This document shows, in pieces, positions 21,895-34,900 of a stretch of DNA of 64,000 nt (the first letter of the stretch is position 1; every line of letters begins with the position of its first letter). The DNA lies in contig QYRS01000003.1 of assembly GCA_006503535.1 (NCBI GenBank), positions 3,782,001 through 3,846,000 of the forward strand, written 5' to 3'. The notes beneath the pieces were generated by a model. That model saw only the letters and a program-made list of their open reading frames with translations, ran no database searches and had not been told where the DNA came from. Made by a program: the position numbers and the translations under genes. The DNA comes from Arthrinium phaeospermum (lineage: Eukaryota > Ascomycota > Sordariomycetes > Amphisphaeriales > Apiosporaceae).

Positions 21895-23443
21895 TCAAGA
21901 ACCTCTCAAGGGCCCACCAGTGGAAGTCGGCCTTGCAGCCGTTTGACCAACCTGCTGGTCCTGTGGGCCGTAATAGCCATGCAGCTCAGCCGTTTCATTG
22001 ACCGCTTCAAGAGGGGCGAGCGTGCCTGCCGCGGCGCTCTCGCTGCGACCACGGTAAGCACTGTCGGTGCTCTGCCGCCTACTTCCCGCGGGCCGTGTGG
22101 TCCCACTGGAACGCCTTCTGCCTGTCGTCTCAATCCCGTCGAGCTCAGAGGTCCCGTGAGCACCGTCGGCGCTGCCACTGACTTCGCTGGCGTTGCTCCA
22201 GCGTCCTGGCCGATAGGTTGCCTGTGAGTCGTAGCTCACACGCTGAGTACCGTATGACCCGCCCATTGATTCCATGCTGGGATGACGCGGTGCGTCAGGC
22301 TCCCCGTTGAATACGGGCTTATAACGGCCGGGCCACGCCGCAGGCGGAGTTGATCGTCCGTCGCTGAGGGGAGGGCTTCTAGCTGGTGAACTGTACCGTC
22401 CAGTGACACTCGAGTCGGACCCACCCCGGTAATGTGATGGACGTAGACTCGGGGATGACTGGCTCAGGGGATCAATGTCGACTTCTGTCACAGTCGGTGC
22501 TAGGCCTGGCTTGTGCGACTTTTGCGACGACGTCGTTTGCTGGTCGTTTGACGAGCCGCGCTTCGATGCCTCGACTGCTTTCTCTGTCCGTCGTAGCCTA
22601 CGAATGATGATAAAAGCAGCCACGATCACGGCTAGCAGGACCACAACAACACCGGCAATGATGCCTCCCAGAGCTGCCGTGCTCAGTCCCGAGCTGCTGT
22701 TGCTACTCTGGGTTGTTGGTACCGAAGGAACTTTGGCTATCGTAGTAGCTACCAGTTTTGGAACGGCGCCTGGCTGATTGAATGTGATACTTGACGGGGA
22801 TGGTGTAATGGTAGTGGTGTATGTGAACTGAGATGTCACGGTGTCACCGTTCGAATCGGTGATTGTCGTGGGTGTGCTAACAACGGCTGTAGATGGATTT
22901 GTCGAATAACAACCACCCTTGGCACAGCCCATTCCATTCGGGCAGCATCCATACTGCACAGAGGAAGGACATAGATAGTAGTTGGCAGAGCACGACTGAG
23001 AATACCCTTGTCCCGCAGGAGGGGTGCAGTCATTACCACCAGCACATATGAGCCCATCAGGGCAACATTGACCTAAGCCGAAATCAGCTGTCTTTCCATG
23101 AGGGTATCGTGAATGGTAGTTGCTCACCAGGCATGTTAGTGCCACAATTATGATAGCTGACATGTCCATCACATCCCGTCGATGGTCCCGCTGTTGTTGC
23201 ATAACAAAACGTCGAGGAGCACGCGTACCCATTGGGGCAGCAGTCGCCTCCGAGGCTTGCTGGACAGGCCGTATTCCCTTCGTTGCAGGTGCCATCTCGC
23301 TTTCGAAGTGCGGCGTACTCCTTCTCGATGCGATGGATCTTATATCGAGCATCGTGATTCGCAGCAGCCTCTCTCGTCAACACCGCGACAACAAGCAGGC
23401 CAATGCAACTCGTGCAACCCCAGAACCGCCCCATGGCCAACAT
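21895..23443 (-). CDS. Cysteine-rich, single-pass cell-surface protein
   Basis: Two exons, 23443-23128 and 23072-21895 (56-... nt class fungal intron, donor GTGAGC, acceptor TTAG), encode 497 residues. An N-terminal hydrophobic segment (about 6-27, GCTSCIGLLVVAVLTREAAA) should direct secretion. The outer part has three granulin-like CCPxGxxC modules: DCCPNGYACSSTFC, QCCPDGLICAGGNDC and GCCPNGMGCAKGGC. A Ser/Thr-rich stretch suited to O-mannosylation follows. One membrane helix lies at 239-262 (AALGGIIAGVVVVLLAVIVA), with an RRLRR stop-transfer. The tail of about 230 residues is Ser/Pro/Gly-rich and acidic, ending with repeated RRSS/RRQS possible phosphorylation sites. This layout (Cys-rich head, Ser/Thr stalk, single helix, basic stop) is that of fungal wall-stress-sensor-like proteins. 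The precise role is unknown. Confidence 0.8.
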
Positions 23444-26400
23444 TTCGCCTACGCTCAGATTGAAGGAACAAGGTCTATCCGTTTCTGGTCGGAGTGCGAT
23501 TCCCTGGATTGCAGCATCGGCTTATAGATAGTCTCGGCAGGGTACTTATCCAACGGTCAGGCTCTCCGTTTCCTGTCCGTAAATAAGGGATTGAGGGGAA
23601 ACTGCGTCGATTAGCGGCGATTGGCCGTAGGGAAATGTCGGTGACCAAGCTAGACGGCGTAAAGAGTGTATGGAAGAGGAAAAGACAAAAGAACAATCCA
23701 AGTTGGGGGCTAGGCGAATGATAGACCACCCCGCCGATTTGTGTATGTCAGCTTCAGTGTAACGAGAGGAGAGGGCTTAGACAATGATCCTCCACGAAGG
23801 ACGACACGATAGGACGGGTACGGAGCACCTCGGCGCTTGTAAGCATAGATAGAATATTTTGCCCAACTAGCGGTCCCGAGAAACTGGATCGCCGTGAAAA
23901 GAGGCCTAAACGGAAGTGAATATATGAAGGGATGCGACTCTACGTGCATACATAGATGATGGGGGTGGTAGGAGGGAGGGAAAGATCGGCAAGGCCGCCG
24001 TGCTGACAGCAGCAGAGAGAGAAGCACATGCGAGTTTGCTGACCAGAATCTCGATTCTCGAGGAAGACCAACAACGGACAACTGCGACCGGGCAACGAAG
24101 AATGCCATCAGGCCATGGAGTCCCTCATCCACGCTTCCCACCCACACCCGATAACCTAAGTAGACGAGGTGCGACCATCAGCATGTACTGCTACGGCACG
24201 AGTCACCAATTGCAAGGCCCGCCATGCCAGCCATCAGCATCGGAGACGTCCTCCATTGGCCAGAATGGGGCCGAGGGGCTGACGCATCCTGCAGGTCTGG
24301 TATAGTAGGTATCATTGTCCATTATCGTACACGATAGCCCCAGCTGCAGCCTTTCCCACTTGCGTCCAATGGCCGCAGAACCCCGGTAGATCATACGGCC
24401 CTCTCGGAAGTGCCAAGTGCTGCTGGAAGGAGTGATCAGGCTGCAGCCGACTGCAAGGCGTTGGGGGCCGGGCGACAATACAAAACCCTCGTCTCTCCCC
24501 TCCTTCTCCAAAACGAAAAGACAGGTAACGTTGGAAAGGTGTTTTTTAATATCGCGGTGGCAAAAAAACGAAAGGCCGTGTTACCTTCGTTGCAAGGCTC
24601 ATGTGAGTAGGTGCCGTTGAAGTGCCACAAACGAAGAAGGGTTCGGAGCGGAGAGACGCTCCAGCAGCAGCTGAACCGAGATGGAGAATGTCCGGCTACC
24701 TGACCTGAGATGTCCTTTCTTACCGTAGGAATGACAATTGGGCAGCTGGGGAGCCACGGCTGGCGGACAAGCAGCCATTGTGGATGTAGCTGTCAAGAAA
24801 AAGAAAGGAGAAGGATTCAAGGTCAGTTTGTGTGTTCGAATCCTGCGATTACCGTTCCATGCCACCTGCCACTCCAAAGGACAGAAGCTTCCAAGGCTGA
24901 GTTGGAGGTGTGTAACGTTAGCAGTTGGCAGGTGTGGTAAGCGCTAATATTTTGGGGCCGTTCTTTGGACGCTTATTTTAGCACCATCGGTGCATCGATA
25001 GCTTTTAGCCTAAATGCACACAAGTTCGGATCTGCCGTATCAGAATGTCAAGTGGAGATGCACAACCGCCGCCAACAGCAGCACTTGCATATCTCTTATA
25101 CATCATATTGATACTTTGCTTTAGACCTCTACTTCCCGTCATGAACAGCATATATATGCTGTATACTAGGTCATGATAATTATAGAAGTTGGCTTGCATA
25201 TAGAGGCCTTTGGTTGTGAAAACAGCCATCTCTAGGCTGACAAAGATGGAAGTGGTGAAGCTTCGCATGAGCTCTGCAAGGTGGTTGAGCAAGTTACGTA
25301 GCCAACATACATTTGGAAGTAAGGAGCATTGGCATGCAGGGGGGAATATCCTTCCAGAACGATTGTTTCCACCAAGAGGCAAGGCATTTAGGAACGGATA
25401 GGTAGCCCCTTGCGGTGATGTTGGCCTTTGGAAACAGGATCCGGAGGTCTGAAATATTCAACCCGGTCAGTGACACCAGACGATTCCTGTGCGTCGGCCA
25501 TGGACAATGTTTCAGAGATCGACCTTGCATGGTTCGTCCACTTCTGGCCCGATGTTTGAAGGAAGTAAGCAGAGTGTTGCTTTCTTTCCGAGTAGGTGGT
25601 AAGGACTTCAGCCCTGAACTACATCGATAGCTGACGACAATGTCCAGGGCAATCTCCAGAGGAGACATTTCTATATTATGTTTCTCAAACATACATTAAA
25701 GGTAACCGCATTTGAATATATTCTGTGTAATGTGATCGTAGCCCGTCGGGAATGACGACTCGAGCGGTGGTGACCTACCTCGCTACCAGGCCAATAACTG
25801 ACTCGAACTTGGCTTTACAGGGGGTTCGCTTTGGCGGTCCGTCTCTGTTGAATAAGGCCGACAGACCCATCCGTGTGCAACTTTGCATTAATCTGCTCGC
25901 CCGTTATCATCAATCAAGCACAAGCCCATCCGATCAAGGTGTGAGTTGCCAGTCGGCCTATTCGTCGCCAGGCCGAATCAATGATTCGGTGAAGTGACAA
26001 AGTATGGACGATTTGCAGCGGGCGGCAGGACTGCGTGCTTCGCTTTGCCAAGGTCGATCAACGGGGATCTTATTCGTTTTGCTCGGGTCGTTCTTGCTGC
26101 ACCTAGGGAAAGCTCGTGTTCCAGCGTCCGATCAACGTCGTAGATAGATTGGGGGCATATCACGAGACAGGAAGCTGATAAACTGCCTCCGCGCCAAAAT
26201 GCATGGTGCGTGGTGAAGCGAGTCGGAGAAGCGGTGCGAGAGCTGAAAGGGGAAAGCTTGCAATTTGCAAACCCCACAATATGGCCTTGCTCTCCACCCG
26301 TCCCGCCCGGTCAGGCCAGCTCCCAGACCTCTCCCCAGGTTTCTGGCCCTCCAGCCCAGCTCGCTCTGGGTGCCTGTCCTTCCACGGGCCACTCAGCCCA

Positions 26401-27235
26401 GGCTTCTGATAGGCCTCTAGCAGCATCCCAAGCTTAACCGTTTCCCGGCCTAGGTCTAGGTCTGATGTTGGAGGTCGGGGAGTCCCCCTCATCGCGCCCC
26501 TCACACTGGAATTCTTCAAGAAATACTTACCTAACGAGAGGTCACGATGCCGAGCCGCTGTTCTTAGCCTATGGGGCAGAACGATCCCGTAGATTTTGGG
26601 AAGCCATTCCATCTCTTGTCCTCTTTACCTTCCATCCTTTCACGCCTTCTACGCCAGCCTTCGCATATCTATCAGCTCTGATCTACTATACTCCAACTGT
26701 TGTTGCGATTGACCGACGACGTTGTTCTGTTGTCGCAAGTGTGCTCTCGCCTGTCAGACCGAGGGTTACGGTTTGCGATAGGCTCTGACTGACAGAATCT
26801 ACTGCTTTCTTGGGGTCCAAGCACGACAGAACCTGCCATCGACTTGTTGCGCGCGACCACGCGCCCTCATGGCGGCTTCAGGGTAGAGACGATGTAACTC
26901 TCTACGTCTAGGACTTTTACATTCGTACAAGGGTGAAATGTTGCTGTTCACAAGAGTGGCGCCGCCGAAGGTGCCAAAGAGGCGTTCCCGTGCTGGTTAG
27001 TTCGATGCCCCTCCAAACCACTTTTCCGGCGAACAACATGTTGATCTTTGCTTGCGACCTGTAACAGGTTGTACGTTTTGGTACGTTGCCCGGAATCTCT
27101 CCTACCACCAATTTAATTTAAAAGATAATGCACATTCAAGTTCTAACAAACCATGAAGTAAAGAGAAGGTATGCTCACCTACTGGTTAGAACATTTACTG
27201 GGTTATAGCAGCTGACCATGCCTCGCTGATTGTAG
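23444..27235. other. Intergenic, 3.8 kb; no gene seen
   Basis: The longest gene-free stretch. Chance frames occur on both strands (for example 26160-26612 minus) but none carries a motif. The first exon of the Zn2Cys6 gene that begins at 27236 should lie in the last few hundred bases; I could not find a CxxC-containing exon there. A TATCTATAAG-like element on the minus strand near 23521-23530 could serve the Cys-rich gene. Confidence 0.4.
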
Positions 27236-29075
27236 AAGAAGAAATGCGACGAACGGCGCCCGACCTGCGCACGTTGCGCTGAACGAGATTTGAACTGCAC
27301 ATACGAGGCTGTGAAGCCGCGACAACGGAAGAGACGAGATTCTGAACACGCCCTGAACGGCACATCCCCGACGTCGGAATTTACAGGTGTTGATTATGAC
27401 CAGTGGTCGCCATCCGATGACATCGAGGAAGTCACCAAAACAGAGCACACCGAAGACAACTCAGTAGAAGATGTGGTGCTCTCGCCACTGGGTTCAGCCG
27501 GTTCAACTGGTTCGGATATGCTCTTGAGTCCCACCAGCTCAGTCGGGTTCGATTTCCCTACTGAAATCGGACGAGCGACGAGTTTTGGGACTTCGAGGCG
27601 GAACTCGAGCCTTGAGGTGACGACAAGGGCTCTCTGTTTACCGCCTGATTTGGCTATGATAGCCCCATGCCCGATAGCGTCACCAACCGTGGAGATCTGT
27701 ATTCCAGCCTTCTCCGAGTTCTCGGAGCGCCCGAATCGCCGTGCTCTGATGAACCACTTCTGCAATGTTCTCTCACACCTGATCGTGTTTCGAGAAGAGT
27801 CCGGCAACCCTTTCCAGCAGCTCGTACTTCCGCTTTCTCATGGCAGTGCGCCTGTCATGAACGCCATATACGCCCTTGCAAGCGCACATCTTGAGTATCG
27901 CGGTGTCAATACAGGGGAGAAGTCTATATACTTCCACAACGAGGCAATCCAGAGCTTGGCACAGCTGATTGAGAAGAACGGGAAGGTCAATCACAAAAAT
28001 GAGCTTCTAGCTTCAATCATGCTTCTGGTCTACTACGAAGTGGTATGTTTCCCTTGAGCCCAGTATTGGATATATCATATACTTACTGATGCTCGTTATA
28101 GTTGGTTCAGAAAGGCCGTTCAAATATTGTGGATGGACATTTGAAAGGGGCCTTGACAATCATGAACTCATGCCAAGGAGGATCAAGCCCCACGAGTACC
28201 TTTTTAGAACGAGTAAGAGGAAATTCCCAACCTCAAACAGGACGTTAAGGCTAATCTGCTTTCAGGCCTTCCGATTCTATGATGTTATTACGGCGTTATC
28301 CTTAGGGACAGCCCCTCTGTCTACAGCACCTGCTGCCGGTTGCTTGGTGCCGTTCCCACCGCTGGATGCGCCCCTAAGCTCCCCTCTCAGCAATGTCGAC
28401 ACCCTGCTGGGTATGGCAACGACTCTCTGGCCAATTATGCATCGACTGTCGAACCTGCCATCGCTCAAAAATGAGCTGGAGAATGCAGTCAAATCCCACC
28501 AAACATCCAAGATGGCCGTGCTGCGGACCGAGTTCGAGACGACGTCACGGGCCATCGAGGGGGCGCTTCAGCAATGGCACCCCATGCTCCCCTCCAACGT
28601 CGGAATCAGTGGCGGTCTCCTCGAGAGCTTGGATGGCGAAGCAATCGCGGAGCAAGCTCTACTGCAGTCCATCCTCGACAACGCGCTGGCATACCGGCAC
28701 AGCGCTTTCGTGTATCTATACCGTACCATCTATGGATATGCACCGACGCACGAGCTCGTGCAAAAACACGCGCACGCGTCCCTGGTCCACTGCGCGCGCA
28801 ATGTGGCGTTCCGGGGCCCCATGGGCGCGCTGCTCTGGCCCCTCTTCGTGGCGGCCTGTGAGGCTGTCGAGCCCGAGGACCGCGCCCTTGCCGAGCGTGC
28901 CTTCGTCGAGGTAGATAACCACCAGGGCATGACTAACATCGAGAAGGCCTGGGGCGTCGTCCGCGAGGTATGGAAGCAGCTCGACCTCCTGAGTGTTACC
29001 CCTTATGGTGCCAAGGACGCGGATCTTTGGAGGCGCGTCAGCAAGGAGATGGGCGTCAGTATCGTTTTTGGCTAG
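27236..29075 (+). CDS. Zn2Cys6 transcription factor, 5' exon not found
   Basis: Exons 27236-28042, 28102-28212 and 28266-29075 join in frame (576 codons including stop). The first exon begins exactly after an acceptor (TGATTGTAG) whose TAG would otherwise stop the frame. It opens with [21 protein letters not shown], the second two-thirds of a binuclear zinc cluster (C-x6-C-x2-C-x6-C), followed by a basic linker (KPRQRKRR). The expected CxxC plus CR.RK of the first part must lie on an upstream exon, which I could not identify in about 500 bases. The rest is a fungal-specific regulatory domain ('[20 protein letters not shown]' region, then [20 protein letters not shown]). It probably acts as a nuclear regulator of unknown targets. 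Without its first exon it could be a decayed gene, though the long intact frame argues against that. Confidence 0.78.
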
Positions 29076-31293
29076 GGCTGAGCGCGGTCAAGAGGAGGGA
29101 TGGGAGGGAGCTACGGTTCTGGATATGGGGACCTCATTCGCTAGAGCTTCAGATTCAATCGTGCAATTTATACCATGTCTTTGGGTAAGGATGAGTGTTT
29201 TTTTGTTCCGAGAAAAAGAAAACGCAAATGCGTCAACAGCCTTAAGTTAGGAACACCCTTTGGACCGTTGGAAAACCGTACATGTCCTGTGTTGCGATTC
29301 TTGCCAATTACAGAACCTGAAAGTAATGGCTCATTACTTAATATTGCCTTCCCCAGTTGCACGAACTTCACAACGCACCATTGCGTGGGATGACTGGAAC
29401 TGCGACCCATCTGGCACCAATGCATCGTGAGCAGAGCATAGGGAGGATTTGAATGCCGTCACGTTTAGGCTATTTCTATTCGTCAATCGTGCCATTCCAT
29501 CCCATCCCAATCTTGGGACAGAATGATATAAGGTCACAGAACCGTCCCGGAGGGTGCCCAAATGCGTACGACACCATATTCTGCTCAATCTCATGCGCGC
29601 ATTACGCGACCATGACATGGTTGGTTCAGCTCAAGAGCTACGTCTCAATGAAATGGTGTGTGTGTGTGTGTATGTGTTGGCCACGCCTATACCTTCAGGA
29701 TTGTTTCCCACCTATCAGACCCCGGACAAACTCAGTGCCGTGGCTCGGGTCGACTCCGAGGGAGCGAGGAGGGCTGAGATAGTCATCCTGCAGATCGGCA
29801 GTCGTGCGATATCATGATTATTCTGGGAGGCAAACTATATGTGGCGATGCACCTCGGCCAATGAGTTCTCTTGAGTTCCTATTTATCTATACGCGCGTAC
29901 GACTTTAGTTGTTCTTATGTGCCTGCAATTATTATTGCGATGCCATGTCAGAATCGAACCGCGAGAAACGAGAGACTGAGAGAGAGCCCGGAGAACGGTC
30001 AGGTATCACTACATGACGACGTGCCGCAGGTGAATGGGAGGGAGCAAGGGAGAGGTTGAGGGCGCCGAAATGGACAAACATGTGAACGTAGCAACCAGTC
30101 ACGTCTTGAGCTAATATAGTTGAGGGGGTAAGGTGAAGAAGGATGGGAGAGCCAGCCAAGCAAGCAAGATAGATGGGCTGGAGCTAGGGAGAGGCATGTC
30201 ACGATAATTTGGCACTAGGCGCGGATGATGATGAGGGAGTTGCGGGCGGGAAACCGGGAATGTCGGACTCAATGCCACTAAGAGGGCGGGAGGATCTACC
30301 CTTGAGAGTCCCCCTCTCAAACCAATGGCCCCCCGGTCCCCAATCGGATGAGGGACGACGGGAGACGGGGCTTTTTGGGCTGTAATCCAGGACTGGAAGA
30401 AAAAGCAAAAGCACCAGGCATATTTGAAGGGTAAACAAGCATTGTGTTTTGCTTAGGTTAGGCCATGATGAGAATGAGGCCTGTCTGTCGCATGGGAATA
30501 TGAAGAAGCGTCATTCGGGTGTGCAGGCGAGAGTACAAGCTGGAGGTATGTAATAATATGTCATCATCAACCCCAGCATCAGGCCCCCCGGTCACTGCCC
30601 CGGTCGCAATTTCTCACCTTCGGGGGCATGTCATGTTCCACTACAGCAAACGCTTGGGCAATTTTGAAGTCCGGGGCAGAGACCTGCATGCATTAACGGC
30701 TCCCACCCGACCGTATCGTGAAGTCAGTCCAGCGGTCCAACGCCCATAGCCCAAATGAAACTGGGCGGGCTGGCTGCTGCTGGTCCCTGAGGTCTCGCTT
30801 CAACTCCAATTCTGATGGTCAACCCTGGGTCGACTAGCCTGCCGACTGGAGAACGAACGCCTGCGTATACCCTCTTGCCCCCTCCCCTCCATCATCTTGC
30901 TTTCAATACTCCTGGGTTCTGTTCCTATTTGCCTACGTCTTCGTCGCTTCTCATTTCAATGTGAACATCGATAGAACCTTGCATCCCAGCCCAGTCCAGT
31001 GCCCAAGTCCAGCCCTCCATCAGGCAATTGACTTTTACTCTCTTTGCTTGCTTTTTCGCTCTTTCTTGGTCCACTAATAAGCGTATCAAGTACAGGCATC
31101 ATCTTACCCTGCATCCTGCCTACAGCCTGCCTCTGCCGACAATACTACCTACCGTGAAGATCACTCACTACAAGTATATCAGCCAGGCCTGGACTTTACT
31201 TCCCACACACACACGACCACACACATCAGGAACCGGGGATTTCTTTTATCTCTCATATCGATTCAGCCGAATTTCCCTAACCTCTAAGCGGCA

Positions 31294-31356
31294 ATGACTT
31301 CGTTTGCAATTAGCCACCAGACTATGCTGAGAGAACCTCTCACGTCAAGTCTTTAG
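31294..31356 (+). other. Possible upstream ORF of the second Zn2Cys6 gene
   Basis: An ATG at 31294 opens 20 codons (MTSFAISHQT...) ending in TAG, 600 bases ahead of the main start. It is in a CT-rich region that may be 5' UTR. Only a transcript end map would show whether it is transcribed. Confidence 0.25.
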
Positions 31357-31877
31357 CCATACAGAACCTCCCCCACTCCAAAAAGCAAAAGCAGTGTTTG
31401 GAATTGGAGGAATTACCCAGTTGCTAAAGTCGCCCGTCAGTCAATCTTATTGACTGGGCTCCTGATACTCCCTGATTACGACTTGCCGGGTCATCAACCA
31501 TCCAGAATTGCTGCTGCCCACTGAAGTCTGCCTTCTTCACATAACTGTTGTAGCACACACAGAGGATCTACATCTTAACGTTTTCAGCAAAGCTGGTCCG
31601 ACAAGCAATCAGGCCTCTCTCCGTACGACAGCAAATCACAACCTACGCCACGCCAAGCCTAGAGGATCGAAAATTTGGTTGATCGCTTCAAGTCCAAATA
31701 CTACTACTGCTGCTGCTGCGACCTAATACTGTCACAAATCATATACACAGCACGCAAACTGATTGAGGCGCTCTTACATCTGACATTTGCCCCCCGTTGG
31801 CATCGTTTCGCAGCTAGAAAAAAAGAACCCCGCCTCTTCCGCAGTTGCGCTCCCCACACTCGGAGTCTCAAGTCATC

Positions 31878-31889
31878 ATGTTTTGTTAG
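31878..31889 (+). other. Minimal upstream ORF (three codons)
   Basis: ATG TTT TGT TAG lies 70 bases before the start codon of the second Zn2Cys6 gene. At this distance it is very likely in the 5' UTR and could lower translation of the main frame. Confidence 0.35.
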
Positions 31890-31958
31890 ATATATTCGAA
31901 AAGGCGATCGTTCTGTAACTATCTCGCGCATTCCCCTCCTCCAGGCTCCCCCGCAGCG

Positions 31959-34900
31959 ATGGCGACCACTACGACTGCCAACGGTTCGGGCGGTAGCGGA
32001 GCTGCTGCTGCATCAGCGGCTCCCAAAGCTATCCGCTTCGTCAACAACCAGGGCCAGCCACCGCAGAAGAGACGGAGGATCAACGCGGCGTAAGCTCTAT
32101 CTCAATTTCATTTTCTCGTCTTCGTATATTGTCACTGTGATCCCGCGACTCCTGGGAAACCGAGCTGGTGTCTTGGAAGCCTGCGCGACGCATTCTTTTG
32201 GTTCCTGCAATACACCGAGGTGCACGTCCGAGTCGGCCGTACCCCAGCGATGCACAGAAAAGGGCCCTGCATAATTTAGAGGAACCAATGCCCCACTGAC
32301 GACAGTCCGGCGCGGGGGAGGGGGCAGATACAACTGTCCGTCGCGCGCCACCTACCTTAAACCACATATACTTATTCGCTACCTATACTAAGTCGTCCGA
32401 GCTTCTGGAACTCTACGCTGACGACAGACCTGTCTCTTGAAGCTGCCTGACCTGTCGCAAACGCAAAACGCGATGCGACGGCGAACACCCGACGTGCCAC
32501 ACATGTTCCAAGAACGGACATGTCTGTCTAGGGTACTCGGATGCGGCCGAGAAGAAGAAAGACCCCCTTAACGATCAAGGTCTCGACGGAACCTCGGACA
32601 ACGACGACGACCTGGACGAGAGACCCGCAGATGAGCGGCAACAATGGAGGGCCAAGAAGCCGACCGTTCGCCAACATGGCTCCACCGCCAGCTTCGACTC
32701 TCCACGCCGCTTCTCCGAGTCGAATCGTGGTGCCGCTTTAGCCTCCTCCACGGTGCGACCAAAGCAAGAGAGCATGGATTGGGAGGAACGCCATAACTCA
32801 AGTCAGAATGGTTCCGCCACTATGGCCGGGCGGCCCCCGAACGTGCGCAATTCGTCGTTCTCGACCGAGGATGGGAGAAGCCCTAGCATACGATCGCCGG
32901 TGCTGCAGCATCACCCCAGCGAGGGATACCGGGTTCCGTATTTCCGATACTTCGGACCCACGGCCATTGTCCCTGGCTTCAAGCAGATGGTGGTCAAGGT
33001 TCGCAACCGGAGACGGAGCTCAATGACGGCGACATCGCCCAGCTCGGGCGCTACGTACACGGGCTTCCTAAACTCGGGCCAATCTGACCATAGTGCTGCT
33101 CATCCGGATGAGATGCCTGTCTATGACCCCAACGATTCTGATCCTGTAGACCCGCTGATTCTCAACCTCGTGGATACGTTTTTCGATCATCAGGGTTGCA
33201 ACTACCCCTTTCTTCGCCGTGACGACTTTACTAGCGCGGTCAAGCTGAAGCAAGTCGAGGCTATCCTGGTCGACGCTGTTTGCGCCCTCTCGGCTCGCTT
33301 CTCCGATTCGCCCGTATTTGGCAACGGTCTCAAAGCCGAGAACGGCCAAGTCTTTGCGCAGAGAGCCAAGGCAGCAACTGTGGAGACTTTCCCATGTCCT
33401 TCTGTGGCGGCTGTACAGGCATGCTTATTGATGGCATATGAAGGCTTCGGCGCGGATCAAGACAGTGCGCTGTGGATGTACCTGGGCCTGGCTATCCGCA
33501 TGGCTATCGATCTTGGGCTCCACAAGAAGGACGGCGTTAGGTTCCAGGGAGAGAAAGATCCTTGGTACGCCCGGTCTTCCAACAGGAAGCCGAGCGATGA
33601 GGAGAACAGCAAAATGAGCGACAGCGAGGACACATTGAGCCCGCAGGACCAGAAGAAGCTGGAACAAGAACGAATCGATACTCTCTGGTCTGTCTTCATC
33701 CTTGACCGCGTCATTTCCTCCGGGACGGGCAGGCCCGTCACGCTCAGGGATGACGACTTCGAGCTCGACTTCCCGAAACCCACCAAGAACAATAACGATG
33801 GTTGGCCTGACCCTTTCCCGTCCCTTATTCAGATCATCCATCTCTATGGACGAGTATCCGATATTTTGAACAAGTTGAGAGGAACCAAGGATCTTACAGC
33901 GGAACGAATGAATATCCTGTTGCAGATGGAGAAAGAGCTCACAAGACTTCACCAGAAGCAGGATCCGAGATTACGTTTTGATGCTACTAATTTCCAGAAC
34001 TACGTTGGCAACGGACAGGGCACACCATTCATATTGCTACATTTCTGGTTCCACGCCTTGATCATCGTCCTCCATCAACCAACTCTGCTTACACCTCTAG
34101 AGCGGCTGAACCAGGATCATCCGTTATTGCCCCATAGCCGCGAGTTGTCTATGTCTAGTGCCAAGACCATTGCTGACATACTCGCATTCGCCAAGTTGAT
34201 CGACGAGAAGAGCTTCATCGGGAACCCGTTCACGTCGCAGCCTATCTACATCGCTGCTTGCGCGTTCCTCAAGGAGTCCGTAGCCCACCCATCATCCCAG
34301 CCTGCTTCCAGAGACGCCTCGCCCCTTCGTTGCCAGCAAGGAATGATGGGAAGAGCTACCGGCGGAAAGAACGGAAACGGGCCCGACCACAAGTCATCAG
34401 ACCGGCATTTCCTACTGGCATCTGCCGCCAACCAAAACTACCAATCATGTTATAAAGCACTGCAGCAGATGCAGGTATACTGGGGAGGCGTGCGTTACAT
34501 CCTCACAGCTCTCGACCAGAAATTTGCAGGCACTTGGGATTGCGAGACATATACGCGCGAGGAGTATGAGAGCACTAAACAGCCTCGTCGCAACGAACTC
34601 CACAGGTTCCTGGTCAAGGATGAGAACTACCCGGCATCGCCCACGGTCCCTCCGTTAGCTTGGTCGTTGACAGGAACCACTAACTCGCCGAACTCGAGCC
34701 TAACCCTGCTGTTCCAGAATAACCCCGCGGCGGCACAGCATATGGACATGGCCGCTATGTCTGTCACCCAGCCAGCACCGCCGCCAACTTCAGCTCCGAC
34801 GCCGCCAGGTAACATGATTTACGACCCAATCCGGCAGAGTCTACCCGAAACCACTGTGCAGATGTACCCTCCTGCTTATCCCCAGCCGAATACATCCGCT

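Larger units (their letters stand above)
29076..31958. other. Intergenic plus long probable 5' leader
   Basis: 29076-30800 holds nothing recognisable except a GT microsatellite at about 29657-29675. 30880-31958 is pyrimidine-rich, like the promoter and leader of many fungal regulators. It carries short upstream frames, including 31294-31356 (20 codons plus stop) and 31878-31889 (ATG TTT TGT TAG), ahead of the ATG at 31959. A CA-rich tract lies at 31207-31225. Whether these are inside the mRNA cannot be read here. Confidence 0.45.

Noticed and set aside
24820..24860. Possible tRNA T-arm (GTTCGAATCC)
   Set aside because: No A box or cloverleaf upstream.
26160..26612. 150-codon minus-strand frame
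   Set aside because: No recognisable motif or splice support; Pro/Arg/Gly-rich chance frame.
26725..26775. Cysteine cluster (TGT CGC AAG TGT) as the missing zinc-cluster exon
   Set aside because: Spacing of later Cys residues does not fit and the frame cannot be joined to 27236.
29930..29980. Possible tRNA on the minus strand (GGTTCGATTC)
   Set aside because: No A box or stems.
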